Below, piece by piece: positions 35,973 to 45,102 of a stretch of DNA of 64,000 nucleotides. Both the position numbers and the translations under genes were made by a program. How positions within the stretch are numbered: the stretch's first letter is position 1; each line of letters opens with the position of its first letter. Source of the stretch: CADCTP01 sp963849885 (lineage in GTDB: Bacteria > Actinomycetota > Actinomycetes > Mycobacteriales > CADCTP01); assembly GCA_963849885.1 (NCBI GenBank), contig CAWKIV010000018.1, positions 124,001-188,000 of the forward strand. The letters run 5' to 3'. Under the pieces are notes generated by a model. It was not told the DNA's origin, did not search any database, and worked only from the letters and a program-made list of their open reading frames with translations.

Positions 35973-36363
35973 TCAGTCCTCGTCCAGCGGGATCGGCTCG
36001 ACCCGCCGGGCGGGCGGCGCGGCGCCGGCGGTCGGGGCGTCCGCGGCGCCGGCCGGGTCGGCGGGCGGGTCGGTGGGCGAGTCGGCGGTGCGGCGAGGCG
36101 GCGGGCGGCGCGGCGGGCGGCGCGGCGGTGGCGTCCAGCACGGCGGCGAGCGCGCCGGCCGCGGCGGTCACCACCTCGGCCAGCTTCTCGGTCACCTCGG
36201 GGCGGTCACCCCGCAGCACGGCCACCGTGCGGCACAGCGGGCACCAGCAGCACTCCGGCGACCCCGTGGCCACGTGCGCGTCGGGCACGGCGCGCACCGC
36301 CCACTCCCGGGCGGCCTCCACCAGCCGCCGCGCCTCGTCCCCCAGCGGCCCCGGCGCGGTCAC
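35973..36363 (-). CDS. DUF5304-like small protein, one frameshift
   Basis: GTG 36363 overlaps the ArsA stop. The first about 85 residues (RRLVEAAREWAVRA, ATGSPECCWCPLCRTVAVLR, TEKLAEVVTAAAGALAAVLD) match a conserved actinobacterial protein with a CCWCPLC cysteine motif. The acidic end VEPIPLDED lies in another frame and stops at 35973. One extra base near 36105, in a Pro/Arg-rich stretch, joins them; 391 nt is 3n+1. Such proteins sit beside ArsA-like ATPases in many actinomycetes; their role is unknown. Confidence 0.7.
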
Positions 36364-37562
36364 CGCGCCAGCCCCCGCGGCCACAGCTCCGGGTCCGGCC
36401 GGAACCGCACCCGCACCGCGCCGTCCCCGGCCGCCGCGCCCACCGGCACGCAGCGGCGCAGCACGCTGGGCAGCGCCACCCGCCGCCGCTGCTCGCCCAC
36501 GGTGAGCACCAGCTCGTCGCCGGAGCGCACCACCCGCACGTCCGACCGCCGGACGAACGGCAGCGCCACCCGCAGCACGAAGTCGGCCCCGTCCCGGGTC
36601 ACCGCCAGCGCCTCCACCGGCGGCGCCGGCGCCAGCGGGTCGTCGGTCCCGTACAGCTCCTCGGCCACCGACCGCAGCGCCGGCACCCCGACCGGCTCCG
36701 CGATCCGGTACGCCGCCTGCCGCACCGGCAGCCCCGGCACCGACTCGACGATCCCGGCCAGCGCCGCGGCCTGGGCGGACCGCCAGGCCGCGCCCCACGG
36801 CGAGTCCGCCGCCTCCGGCGGGAACACCCGGTTGGCGACCACCGAGTCCACCGCGTACCCGTGCAGGGCCAGCGCGGTCAGCGTCCGCCGCGCCTCGGCC
36901 ACCACCACGGCCTCCGGGGTGAGCACCAGCCGGACCGAGGCCTGTCCGGGCGCGGTGAGCAGCGCGCGCACCTCGGCGAGGTCGCCCTGCAGCCGGCCGA
37001 CCGCCTCCAGCACGGGCGGCGGCGGCAGCACCGGCTCCCCGGCCAGCCGGCCGAGCGCCGGGCGCAGCGAGCGCAGCACCCGCCGGTGCGCCGGCCACAC
37101 CCGCTCCAGGTAGCCGGCCAGCGCCTCCGGCAGCGCCAGCAGCCGCAGCGTCTCCGCGGTCGGCGCGCAGTCGACCAGCACCGCGTCCCACGGCCCGTGC
37201 GCGGCCTGGTCGCGGACCTCCAGCAGCGCGCACACCTCGGCCGCGCCGGGCGGCACCGGCAGCTCCTCGGCGGCCACCGCGTCCAGCCCGGCGCCCTGCA
37301 GCAGGCCGCCCAGCCAGTCCCGCACGCCGCCCCAGCCGGCCTCGAACCGGCGCTGCGCGTCCACCTGCATCCCGGCCAGCCCGGGCTCGACCTCGGTCGG
37401 GGCGGCCCCCAGCGGCACCCCGAACGCGTCGGCCAGCGAGTGCGCCGGGTCGGTGGACACCACCAGCGCCTTCCGGCCGCGGGCGGCGAGCAGCGCGCCG
37501 GTCGCGGCCGCGGCGGTGGTCTTGCCGACCCCGCCCTTGCCGGTGAAGAGGACTATCCGCAC
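36360..37562 (-). CDS. ArsA/GET3-family ATPase
   Basis: 400 residues. It starts directly with the deviant Walker A motif LFTGKGGVGKTTAAAATGAL. STDPAHSLADAFGVPLG (switch I), DCAPTAETLRLLALPEAL (switch II) and TPEAVVVAEARRTLTALA follow. The last about 90 residues form the HSP20-like beta domain seen in actinobacterial ArsA proteins (DFVLRVALPFVRRSDVRV). The metal-binding Cys of true ArsA and the Get3 CxxC are not evident, so arsenite export is unlikely; a client-protein or lipid-related role is possible. It corresponds by position to Rv2184c. The GTG lies 5 bp after the SRPBCC gene. Confidence 0.88.
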   Translation of the reverse strand: MRIVLFTGKGGVGKTTAAAATGALLAARGRKALVVSTDPAHSLADAFGVPLGAAPTEVEPGLAGMQVDAQRRFEAGWGGVRDWLGGLLQGAGLDAVAAEELPVPPGAAEVCALLEVRDQAAHGPWDAVLVDCAPTAETLRLLALPEALAGYLERVWPAHRRVLRSLRPALGRLAGEPVLPPPPVLEAVGRLQGDLAEVRALLTAPGQASVRLVLTPEAVVVAEARRTLTALALHGYAVDSVVANRVFPPEAADSPWGAAWRSAQAAALAGIVESVPGLPVRQAAYRIAEPVGVPALRSVAEELYGTDDPLAPAPPVEALAVTRDGADFVLRVALPFVRRSDVRVVRSGDELVLTVGEQRRRVALPSVLRRCVPVGAAAGDGAVRVRFRPDPELWPRGLAR

Positions 37563-37567
37563 CCCGC

Positions 37568-37999
37568 TCAGCCCTCGACGCGCTTCTTGAGCTCCTTCAG
37601 CGCGGTGTCCATGATCACTTTCTCGGCCTTGCGCTTGAACATGCCGAGCATCGGGATGGCCAGGTCGACCGCCAGGTGGTACGTCACCTCGGTGTCGCCG
37701 CCGCGCGGGGTCAGCACGTACGACCCCTGCTGGCTCTTCTGCATCTGGCCGCGGACCAGCCGCCACTCCACCTTGTCGTCGCCGGACCACTCGTACGCCA
37801 GCACGTAGTCGTCCTTGACCACGCCGGCGTCGAGGACGAAGCGGACCTGCTCGGCCCGGCCGTCGGGCCGGGTGGACACCACGTCCGCCGACTTCACCGA
37901 CGCCGCCCACTGCGGGTAGGCGGCGAAGTCCGCGATGACCGCCATGATCGCCGCCGGGGGCGCGGCGATGACGATCGACTGGGTGGACTGGTCGGCCAT
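37568..37999 (-). CDS. SRPBCC/polyketide cyclase-like protein (Rv2185c type)
   Basis: 143 residues. A hydrophobic-ligand-binding START-like fold is shown by QSIVIAAPPAAIMAVIADFA, YPQWAASVKSADVV, VRFVLDAGVVKDDYVLAYEW and the C-terminal helix KVIMDTALKELKKRVEG. It is the first gene of the SRPBCC-ArsA-DUF5304-glcK transcript. TAGTCT (38012-38007) ends 7 nt before the ATG (leaderless). The steady pairing of this fold with ArsA in actinomycetes hints at a joint function, so far undefined. Confidence 0.88.
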   Translation of the reverse strand: MADQSTQSIVIAAPPAAIMAVIADFAAYPQWAASVKSADVVSTRPDGRAEQVRFVLDAGVVKDDYVLAYEWSGDDKVEWRLVRGQMQKSQQGSYVLTPRGGDTEVTYHLAVDLAIPMLGMFKRKAEKVIMDTALKELKKRVEG

Positions 38000-38013
38000 G
38001 CGGCAGAGACTAC

Positions 38014-38784
38014 TCAGCGCTCCCAGGTCAGCGCCCACGGCCGGCCGGTGCCGCGGAAGTGGCCGACGTTGACGCACTCGGTCCGGCCGATCCGCAGCCG
38101 CTGCTGCAGCGGCTGGTGCACGTGCCCGAACAGCGCGTACCGCGGCTGGGTCTCCCGGATCGCGGCCAGCAGCGCCTCGCTGCCCCGCTCGAACCGCCGG
38201 GCCACCACGTCGTAGGTCAGCTCCGGCACCGCCGGCGGGATGTGCGAGCAGAGCACGTCCACCGCGCCGACCGCGGCCACCTTGGCGGCGAAGTCCTCGT
38301 CGGAGATCTCGAACGGGGTCCGCATCGGCGTGCGCAGCCCGCCGCCGACGAAGCCGAACCGCCAGCCGTCCAGCTCGGCGGTGCTGCCGTCGTGCACGTG
38401 CACCCCGTCCCGGGCGTAGTCCGGCCACACCGTGGGCACGTCCACGTTGCCGTACGTCAGGTACGTCGGGGTCGGGAAGGCGGCGAACAGCTCCGCGTAC
38501 TGCCGGCGGATCGCCGCCCCGATCGCGGCCTCCCGGTCGGCCACCTCGGCCCACAGCGACCGGCTGAAGTCCCGCGCCTCCTCGAACCGCCGCGCGGTCC
38601 GCAGCTCGACGAACCGGCCGACCGCGTCCGGCCCGAACAGCTCGCCCAGCACGCCGGCCCCGTGGTCGGCGTAGTCGACGAACAGCAGCAGGTCGCCCAG
38701 GCAGACCAGGGCGTCCGCGCCGTCCTTGGCCCGGGCCAGCGCGTCCGCCCGGCCGTGCACATCGGACACCACGTGGACGCGCAC
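38014..38784 (-). CDS. Calcineurin-like metallophosphoesterase
   Basis: 256 residues. It shows the complete metal-site set in order: VVSDVHG, CLGDLLLFVD, TYGNVD (GNxD), CSHIPP and FGHVHQP. The GTG at 38784 begins the first strand, and TAGTCT (38797-38792) ends 7 nt before it, so the message is leaderless. The substrate (phosphodiester or nucleotide) is unknown. It lies upstream of the SRPBCC-ArsA genes on the same strand with an 14-bp gap to the next start. Confidence 0.9.
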   Translation of the reverse strand: MRVHVVSDVHGRADALARAKDGADALVCLGDLLLFVDYADHGAGVLGELFGPDAVGRFVELRTARRFEEARDFSRSLWAEVADREAAIGAAIRRQYAELFAAFPTPTYLTYGNVDVPTVWPDYARDGVHVHDGSTAELDGWRFGFVGGGLRTPMRTPFEISDEDFAAKVAAVGAVDVLCSHIPPAVPELTYDVVARRFERGSEALLAAIRETQPRYALFGHVHQPLQQRLRIGRTECVNVGHFRGTGRPWALTWER

Positions 38785-38794
38785 ACCCTGCAGA

Positions 38795-39175
38795 CTAAGC
38801 GCGCCCCTCCCCGGCGGCCCGGCCGGCTTCCAGCTCGTCCTTCAGCGCCCAGAAGACCCGCTTCGCGTGCCGCTGCCGGCGCCGCCGCAGCCGGGTCGCC
38901 GCGGCCGCCGACAGCGGCCGGTCGCCGGGCACGTCGCAGCGCACGTAGTGGTGCACGATCACCCCGTCCCCGTGCGGCTCCAGCCAGACCTCCATGCTGC
39001 CGGTCAGCGCGCCCCGCACGTTCCACCGGACGCCGGCCTCGCCGCGGTCCTGGAAGATGCCCAGCCGCAGGTCAGGCCACCAGTCGGCCCACCGGGCGGG
39101 GTCCCGGACGGCGGCCGCCACCCGGGCCGGCGCGGCCACCACGAAGGTCTCGTCGACAAGATCCACCTGCGGCAC
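38795..39175 (-). CDS. SRPBCC-fold protein (polyketide cyclase/dehydrase type)
   Basis: 126 residues. VDETFVVAAPARVAAAVRDP, WADWWPDLRLGIFQDRGEAG, VRWNVRGALTGSMEVWLEP and HHYVRCDVPG match a short actinobacterial SRPBCC family. The C-terminal RRRRQRHAKRVFWALKDELE helix is conserved and strongly basic. By position it matches Rv2186c, one gene before fadD15. GTG 39175 has ggggagag upstream. The ligand is unknown. Confidence 0.82.
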   Translation of the reverse strand: MPQVDLVDETFVVAAPARVAAAVRDPARWADWWPDLRLGIFQDRGEAGVRWNVRGALTGSMEVWLEPHGDGVIVHHYVRCDVPGDRPLSAAAATRLRRRRQRHAKRVFWALKDELEAGRAAGEGRA

Positions 39176-39264
39176 GGGACAACTCTCCCCCGACCGACCC
39201 CGGGCGCGCTACGTTGACGCTACCCACGCGTAACAACTGCAATCCGCCCGAGGAGAGGAGAACC

Positions 39265-41055
39265 GTGCGCGAGTTCACTGTCCCCGCGACGGTCACGGTG
39301 CCCGACGACGCCCGCGTGACCGACATGGTCATCGAGAATGCGCGGGAGGCACCCGAGCTGGTCAGCTTCAGCCGGCGCTCCGCGACCGGCTGGCAGGACG
39401 TCACCGCCGCCGCCTTCGCCGCGGAGGTGACGGCGGTCGCCCGCGGCCTGATCGGGGCCGGGGTCGGCGCCGGCGACCGGGTCGCGATCATGTCCGCCAA
39501 CCGGTACGAGTGGACGCTGCTCGACTACGCGATCTGGACCGCCGGCGCCGTCGTGGTGCCCATCTACGAGACCTCCAGCGCCGAGCAGGTGCAGTGGATC
39601 GTCAGCGACTCCGGCACGGTGGCCGTGGTGGTGGAGACCGCCGCCCACCTGGCCGTGCTCGACGGCGTCCGCGCCGACCTGCCCGACCTGCGGCACGTGT
39701 GGACCATCGAGGCCGGCGCGGTCGAGGCCATCGTCGGGCTCGGCACGGACGTGACCGAGGAGGAGGTGGAGCGCCGGCGGACCGCGGTGGGCCCGGACGA
39801 CCTGGCCACGCTGATCTACACCAGCGGCACCACCGGCCGGCCCAAGGGCTGCGAGCTGACCCACCGCAACGTGCTGTTCGAGGCGATGTCGACCGCGGAC
39901 GGGCTGCGCAGGATGTTCCGCGACGGCGGGTCGACGCTGCTCTTCCTGCCGCTGGCGCACATCTTCGGCCGGATGGTCGAGGTCGGCGGCGTGATGAACC
40001 GGGTCCGCCTCGGCCACACCGCGGACGTCAAGCGGCTGCTGGAGGACTTCGCCAGCTTCCGGCCCACCTTCGTGGTGTCGGTGCCGCGGGTCTTCGAGAA
40101 GGTCTACAACGCCTCCAAGCAGAAGGCGCACGGCGAGGGCAAGGGCAAGATCTTCGACCTCGCCGACCGGACCGCGGTGGCGTACAGCGAGGCCCTGGAC
40201 CGCGGCCGGGTGCCGCTCGGGCTGAAGCTCAAGCACGGGCTGATGGACCGGCTGGTCTACTCCAAGCTGCGGGCCGCGCTCGGCGGCCAGTGCCGCAGCG
40301 GCATCTCCGGCGGCGCGCCGCTCGGGGCCCGGCTGGGCCACTTCTTCCGCGGGATCGGCCTCTACCTGTACGAGGGGTACGGGCTGACCGAGACCACCGC
40401 GGGCGGCACGCTCAACCTCGAGGACGCGGTCAAGATCGGCACGGTCGGCCGGCCGGTGCCGGGCGTGGCGGTCCGCATCGCCGACGACGGCGAGGTCCTG
40501 CTCCGCGGCGACTTCGTGATGCGGGCCTACTGGCGCAACGAGGCGGCCACCGACGAGGCGATCGACGCCGACGGCTGGTTCCACACCGGGGACATCGGCG
40601 CCCTCGACGACGAGGGCTACCTGACCATCACCGGCCGGAAGAAGGAGCTGATCGTCACCTCCGGCGGCAAGAACGTGGCGCCGGCCGTGCTGGAGGACCG
40701 GCTGCGGGCCCACTTCCTGGTCAGCCACTGCATGGTGGTCGGCGACCAGCAGCCGTACATCGGCTGCCTGGTCACCATCGACCAGGACGCGCTCGGGCCG
40801 TGGAAGGCGCTGAAGGGCAAGCCGGCCGAGGCCACCGTCGCCGACCTGCGCGACGACACCGACCTGCGCGCGGAGATCCAGGCCGCGGTGGACGAGGCCA
40901 ACAAGGCGGTGTCCCGGGCCGAGTCGATCCGGACCTTCCGGATCCTGCCGGAGGACTTCACCGAGGCCGGCGGCGAGCTCACCCCGTCGCTGAAGCTGAA
41001 GCGGTCGGTCGTGATGAAGGAGTACGCGGGCGAGGTCGCCGCGATCTACGCCTGA
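39265..41055 (+). CDS. fadD15: Long-chain acyl-CoA synthetase (FadD15-type)
   Basis: 596 residues, AMP-forming. The P-loop is LIYTSGTTGRPKGCELTHRN; A5 is YEGYGLTETTAGGTLN, A7 DGWFHTGDIG, and TGRKKELIVTSGGKNVAPAV the hinge and lid. LKLKRSVVMKEY carries the catalytic Lys. It activates long fatty acids to acyl-CoA at the membrane. GTG 39265 has aggagaggag 5 nt upstream. It is divergent from the SRPBCC gene and matches Rv2187 in position. Confidence 0.94.
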   Translation: MREFTVPATVTVPDDARVTDMVIENAREAPELVSFSRRSATGWQDVTAAAFAAEVTAVARGLIGAGVGAGDRVAIMSANRYEWTLLDYAIWTAGAVVVPIYETSSAEQVQWIVSDSGTVAVVVETAAHLAVLDGVRADLPDLRHVWTIEAGAVEAIVGLGTDVTEEEVERRRTAVGPDDLATLIYTSGTTGRPKGCELTHRNVLFEAMSTADGLRRMFRDGGSTLLFLPLAHIFGRMVEVGGVMNRVRLGHTADVKRLLEDFASFRPTFVVSVPRVFEKVYNASKQKAHGEGKGKIFDLADRTAVAYSEALDRGRVPLGLKLKHGLMDRLVYSKLRAALGGQCRSGISGGAPLGARLGHFFRGIGLYLYEGYGLTETTAGGTLNLEDAVKIGTVGRPVPGVAVRIADDGEVLLRGDFVMRAYWRNEAATDEAIDADGWFHTGDIGALDDEGYLTITGRKKELIVTSGGKNVAPAVLEDRLRAHFLVSHCMVVGDQQPYIGCLVTIDQDALGPWKALKGKPAEATVADLRDDTDLRAEIQAAVDEANKAVSRAESIRTFRILPEDFTEAGGELTPSLKLKRSVVMKEYAGEVAAIYA

Positions 41056-42402
41056 GCGGGGGCGGCCGCCCGGAGCGTCGCCAGGACGCACCCGGCGGCC
41101 GCCACCAGCAGCGCCGGCACGAGCAGGAAGGCGGCGTGCGTGCCGACCCGGTCGGCGAGCGCGCCGAGGGCGAACGGCGCCATCCCGGAGGCCACCCCGG
41201 CGGCGAACGACACCCGGCCGGCGCCGCGGTCCGGCCGGCCGCCGCTGGCCTCCACCGCGAGCGCGGCGCCGAGCGGGAACTGCAGGGAGATGCCCAGCCC
41301 GCAGACGGCCAGGCCGGCCACGGCGGGCAGCGGGGCGGTGCTGAGCCAGAAGACCGCGAAGCCGGCCGCGGCCAGCCCGACCGCGCCGAGCAGCAGCCAG
41401 CCGGCCCGGATCCGCAGCGCCAGCCGGCCCCCGGCGAGCCGCCCGGCGAACATGCCGGCCACGATCGCGGTGACCCCGGCGGTGGCGGCGGCCGGGCTGG
41501 CCCCGGTGTGCTCGCGCAGCCCGTCCCCGGCCCAGAAGGTCATGGCGAACTCGACCGCGATGCACAGCGCCAGCACGGTCCAGGCCAGCCAGTAGCGGCC
41601 GGGCAGCCGGCCCGGGGCGTCCTGCGCCACCTCGACCTCGGCGGCGACCCCGGTGGCGGGCCCGCCGGAGGCGGCGCCCGTGCTGCGGCCGGCGCCGCTA
41701 CCGGGGCCGGCGCCGGTGCCGGAGGCGGCGCCGCTACCGGGGGCGGGGCTGTTGCCGGAGGCGGCGCCGTTGCCGGGGCGCGGCGGCCGTTGCCGGGGCC
41801 GGCGCCGCTACCGGGGCCGGGGCGGTGCCGGGGGCGGCGCCCACGCCGGCCCGCCCGGCGCGGACCGAGACCACCCAGACGACGACCGCCGCGGCCGCGG
41901 CGACCAGCACGCCGGGGCGCCAGCCGAGGCCGACCGACACCCCGGCGCCGACCAGCAGCGGGCCGACCAGGCCGGTGCCGGCGGCGACCGCGTTCGCCTC
42001 GCTGATCGCGGCCGGGGCGGCCGACCCGTGCCGGGCGGCGAGCACCACGGTGCTGCCGGTGACGACCAGGGAGCCGAAGAAGCCGGCGGCCAGCCCGCCG
42101 GCCAGGGTGACCGGCAGGACCGAGGCCAGGCAGTACGCGAGGATGCCGGCGGTCAGGCCGAGCAGGCCCAGCCGCAGTGTCCGCGGCCGCCCCAGCCGGC
42201 GGGCCAGCACCGGCCAGCCCACCCCGGCCAGCACAGCGCCGACCGCCAGCGCGGTGCCGTGCAGCCCCGAGACCGCGTTGGACACGCCGAGCTCGTCCCG
42301 CAGCAGCGGCACCGACGGCCCGAAGGCGTACAGGAAGTAGCCGTACACCCCGAGCTGGGTGAAGATCAGCCAGGTCAGCCGGTCATGCTCGAGGGTCGGC
42401 AC
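41046..42402 (-). CDS. MFS transporter with low-complexity central loop, one frameshift
   Basis: About 451 residues after removing one base. The first six helices (DRLTWLIFTQLGVYGYFLYA, LHGTALAVGAVLAGVGWPVL, GFFGSLVVTGSTVVLAARHG) and the last six (YWLAWTVLALCIAVEFAMTF, FAAGVASGMAPFALGALADR) lie in two frames. They meet in a roughly 60-residue Pro/Gly/Ala/Ser linker where a C-run near 41778 holds one extra C; the span is 3n+1. The linker corresponds to the central cytoplasmic loop and is built of imperfect ccggtagcggcg-type repeats. The substrate is unknown. It converges on fadD15 with a 10-bp overlap. Confidence 0.8.
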
Positions 42403-42415
42403 ACCGGCGAGCCTC

Positions 42416-43541
42416 TCAGTCCCGCAACAGGCCGCCCAATCGGGCGGCGAGCGTGTCCCACCGCCACTCCTGCTCCACCCAGGACCGGCCCTTCTCCCCC
42501 ATCGCCCGGCCGGCGTCGCGGTCGGTCAGCAGGGTGGCCACCCGGTCCGCGACCGCCGCCACGTCCCGGCCGCGCACCACGTAACCCGTCTCGCCGGGCC
42601 GCACCGCGTCCGGCGCGCCACCGGAGTCGCCGGCCACCACCGGCAACCCGGTCGCGGAGGCCTCCAGGTAGACGATGCCGAGGCCCTCCACGTCCAGCCC
42701 GCCGCGCCGGGTCCGGCACGGCATCGCGAAGACGTGCCCGGCGGCGTAGTGCGCCGGCAGCTCCGCCCACGGCACCCCGCCGGTGAAGACGACGTCCCGC
42801 TCCACGCCCTCGGCGGCCGCGAGCCGGCGCAGCCGGGACAGGTCCCGGCCGCGGCCGACCACGAGCAGCGCCGCCCCGGCCACCCGCCGCCGCACCACCG
42901 GCCAGGCGCGGATCAGCGTGTCCTGGCCCTTGCGCGGCACCAGCCGGGACACGCAGACCACGGTCGGCCGGTCGGCCAGCCGGTGCCGCCGGCGCACCGG
43001 CTCGCCGTCGACGCCCGGGGTGAAGGTCGCGGTGTCCACGCCCGGCGGCAGCCGCCGCAGCACGGCGCCGGGGCCGAGCGCCGGGGCGAGCCGGGCCCGG
43101 GTGTACTCGCCGAGGTAGGTGACCACGTCCACGCTGTCGCCGATCCGGCGCAGCGCCTGCCGGCCGCCGGGCACCGCGGCCCAGCCCACCTCGTGCCCGT
43201 GGGTGGCTGGCGACCAGCCGCTCCACGCCGGCGCGGCGCAGGCCCGGCGCGAGCAGCGCGAGCGGCGCCGCCGCGCCGAACCACACCGCGGTGCAGCCCT
43301 CGGCCCGGGCCACCTCGCGGGCGCGGCGCAGCACGTCCGGGGTGGGCAGCAGCATCCGGGTCGGGTGCCGCACCACCGGGAACGGCTGCTCGGCGTCGAA
43401 GGCGGCGGCGCCGGGCGAGGTGGAGGCGAAGACGACCATCGAGCCGGGCGGCTGCCGGGACACCAGCGTGTGCACGTACGCCTGGATGCCGCCGGCGCGG
43501 GGCGGGAAGTCGTTGGTGACCACCAGCGTGCGGCGGCTCAC
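42416..43541 (-). CDS. pimB: GT4 mannosyltransferase PimB', one frameshift
   Basis: About 374 residues. TLVVTNDFPPRAGGIQAYVH opens the N-domain. The donor site has CVSRLVPRKGQDTLIRAWP and EGLGIVYLEASATGLPVVAG (the E-x7-E retaining motif). One extra base near 43205, within the VAS-THGHEVGWAAVPGG stretch, splits it; 1126 nt is 3n+1. The mycobacterial counterpart (Rv2188c) adds the second mannose to phosphatidyl-myo-inositol mannoside on the inner membrane face, from GDP-mannose. GTG 43541 overlaps the peptidase stop. Confidence 0.88.
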
Positions 43542-45076
43542 CCGAAGTCCGCGCGGACCGTACGGCGCCACTCGGCGACGAATTGCGGGTAGCTCAGCCC
43601 GACGGTCGCGCGCAGCTGGGCGTCCACGGCGGCGGCCGGATCGCCGGCGGTGCCGACCGCGCGGTAGAGCCGGACCAGCCCGGCCGGCCCGGCCCGCTCC
43701 GCGATCAGCCGGCAGGCCGTCCACGCCTCCTCGTACGCGACCGACAGCCGGGCCGAGTCGCCGCGGAAGTCCGCCATGGTGGGCAGCCGGCCCGGCCACC
43801 GCCCGGCCCGCAGCTGGCTGCGCAGCTCGTCGCCGACCATCCGCGGCGGCAGCCCGCTGTCCCGGTAGCCGACCCAGTCGGCCAGCCCCTCCACCAGCCA
43901 GATCGGGGTGCCCGGCCCGGTGACGCCGCGGGTGGCGACGTGGGTGACCTCGTGCTGCAGCACCACCCGGCGGCCGAGCGTGCCGAGCCGGTCCAGGTTC
44001 GCCGGGTTGACCACCACCCGCTGGCCGCGGGCCTGCCCGCTGCCCGGGTCGACCGAGTCGGCCACCGCCACCGCGGCGATCTTGCCCAGCGCGAGCCGCT
44101 CGCCGACCAGCTCGGACATCTCCCGCTGGTCGTCCGGGATGAGCACGGCGACCGCGGCCGGCCACCGCCCGCCGATCACCTGCCGGACCCGCGGGACGGC
44201 GGCGTCCACCCCGGCGGCGAACGCGGCCAGCCGGCCGGCGTACTTCGGGTGGGAGAGGACCAGGCTGTGCCGGCCGCGCCGGACCACCAGCGGGCCGTGC
44301 TCCCAGGGGCCGCGCCAGCTGCGGGTGCCGTCCGCGCCGGTCGCGGTGTCCGCCGCGAGCAGCCAGCGGCCGCCCCGGCGGGCGAAGGTGAGCAGCAGCG
44401 GGCGGGCGGTCGGCGCCGGGTCCACACCGCGCAGCGCGTAGCGCAGCGTGACCTGCACCGTCCACCGGTCCGCGGTCGGCTCGGGGCGGCCGCGCTCGTG
44501 CTCCGGCGCGATCTCGTACCGCCAGCCGGCCAGCGGCACGGCCGCGATGTTGGCGAAGGCGGCGGCCTGGCGGGTGCGCAGGCTCGCCGCGGCCGGGTCG
44601 ACCCCGGCCAGCCAGCCGGCACGGTTGCGGCGCAGCATGGCCGAGGCGCGGGCGTCCAGCAGCGTGCGGACGTCCTTGAGCCGCTGCACCTCGGCCGGGG
44701 TGGCGCGGGCCACGCCGGTGGGGGTGGCGACGAAGCCGTCCGACCGGCCGGGATGCCCGGAGGTCGGCGCGGCGGCGGTGCACACGCCGGTGACGACGGC
44801 CAGCGCGACCAGCGGGGCGACCGCCCACCGGCGCCGCTCGCCCGCCCGCACTCCCGGCGGCGCCGGCAACCGGATCCCACCCGTCCCCCGCTCCGGGCCG
44901 GCCGGGGTCGTCGCCTCGGCTGCCGGGGCCGGCGCCGCGGGTTCGGCTGGCGTCGGGGCGACCTCGGCGGGCGGCGGGTCGGTGTGGGCGGCCGGCCCGG
45001 CGGCGCTCTCCGGTGGGGCGTCGACCGCGTCCGCGTCGAGCGCGCGCTCGGACCTACCCCCCACCACGTCTCGCAT
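43538..45076 (-). CDS. Membrane-anchored zinc metallopeptidase-like protein (gluzincin, peptidase MA type)
   Basis: 512 residues. A Pro/Ala-rich cytoplasmic stretch (1-75) precedes one membrane anchor (WAVAPLVALAVVTGVCTAAA) and an extracytoplasmic domain. The site LQHEVTHVATRG (HExxH) with WLVEGLADWVGYRD about 25 residues later (third ligand Glu) is the gluzincin pattern. The C terminus TVGLSYPQFVAEWRRTV is a common ending of such proteins. The position matches Rv2189c, between pimB' and the NlpC/P60 gene. ATG 45076 overlaps a TACGAT (45080-45075); a GTG at 45067 lies 7 nt after it and may be the true leaderless start. Substrate unknown. Confidence 0.78.
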   Translation of the reverse strand: MRDVVGGRSERALDADAVDAPPESAAGPAAHTDPPPAEVAPTPAEPAAPAPAAEATTPAGPERGTGGIRLPAPPGVRAGERRRWAVAPLVALAVVTGVCTAAAPTSGHPGRSDGFVATPTGVARATPAEVQRLKDVRTLLDARASAMLRRNRAGWLAGVDPAAASLRTRQAAAFANIAAVPLAGWRYEIAPEHERGRPEPTADRWTVQVTLRYALRGVDPAPTARPLLLTFARRGGRWLLAADTATGADGTRSWRGPWEHGPLVVRRGRHSLVLSHPKYAGRLAAFAAGVDAAVPRVRQVIGGRWPAAVAVLIPDDQREMSELVGERLALGKIAAVAVADSVDPGSGQARGQRVVVNPANLDRLGTLGRRVVLQHEVTHVATRGVTGPGTPIWLVEGLADWVGYRDSGLPPRMVGDELRSQLRAGRWPGRLPTMADFRGDSARLSVAYEEAWTACRLIAERAGPAGLVRLYRAVGTAGDPAAAVDAQLRATVGLSYPQFVAEWRRTVRADFG

Positions 45077-45102
45077 CGTAGGGGCGGACGGGGATCGGGG
45101 CG

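Noticed and set aside
36360..37562. Arsenical pump ATPase of an arsenic-resistance operon
   Set aside because: No arsB, arsC or arsenite-sensing regulator is adjacent, and the metal-binding cysteines of ArsA are not evident; the ArsR-family gene at 49 kb pairs with an AHSA1 protein instead.
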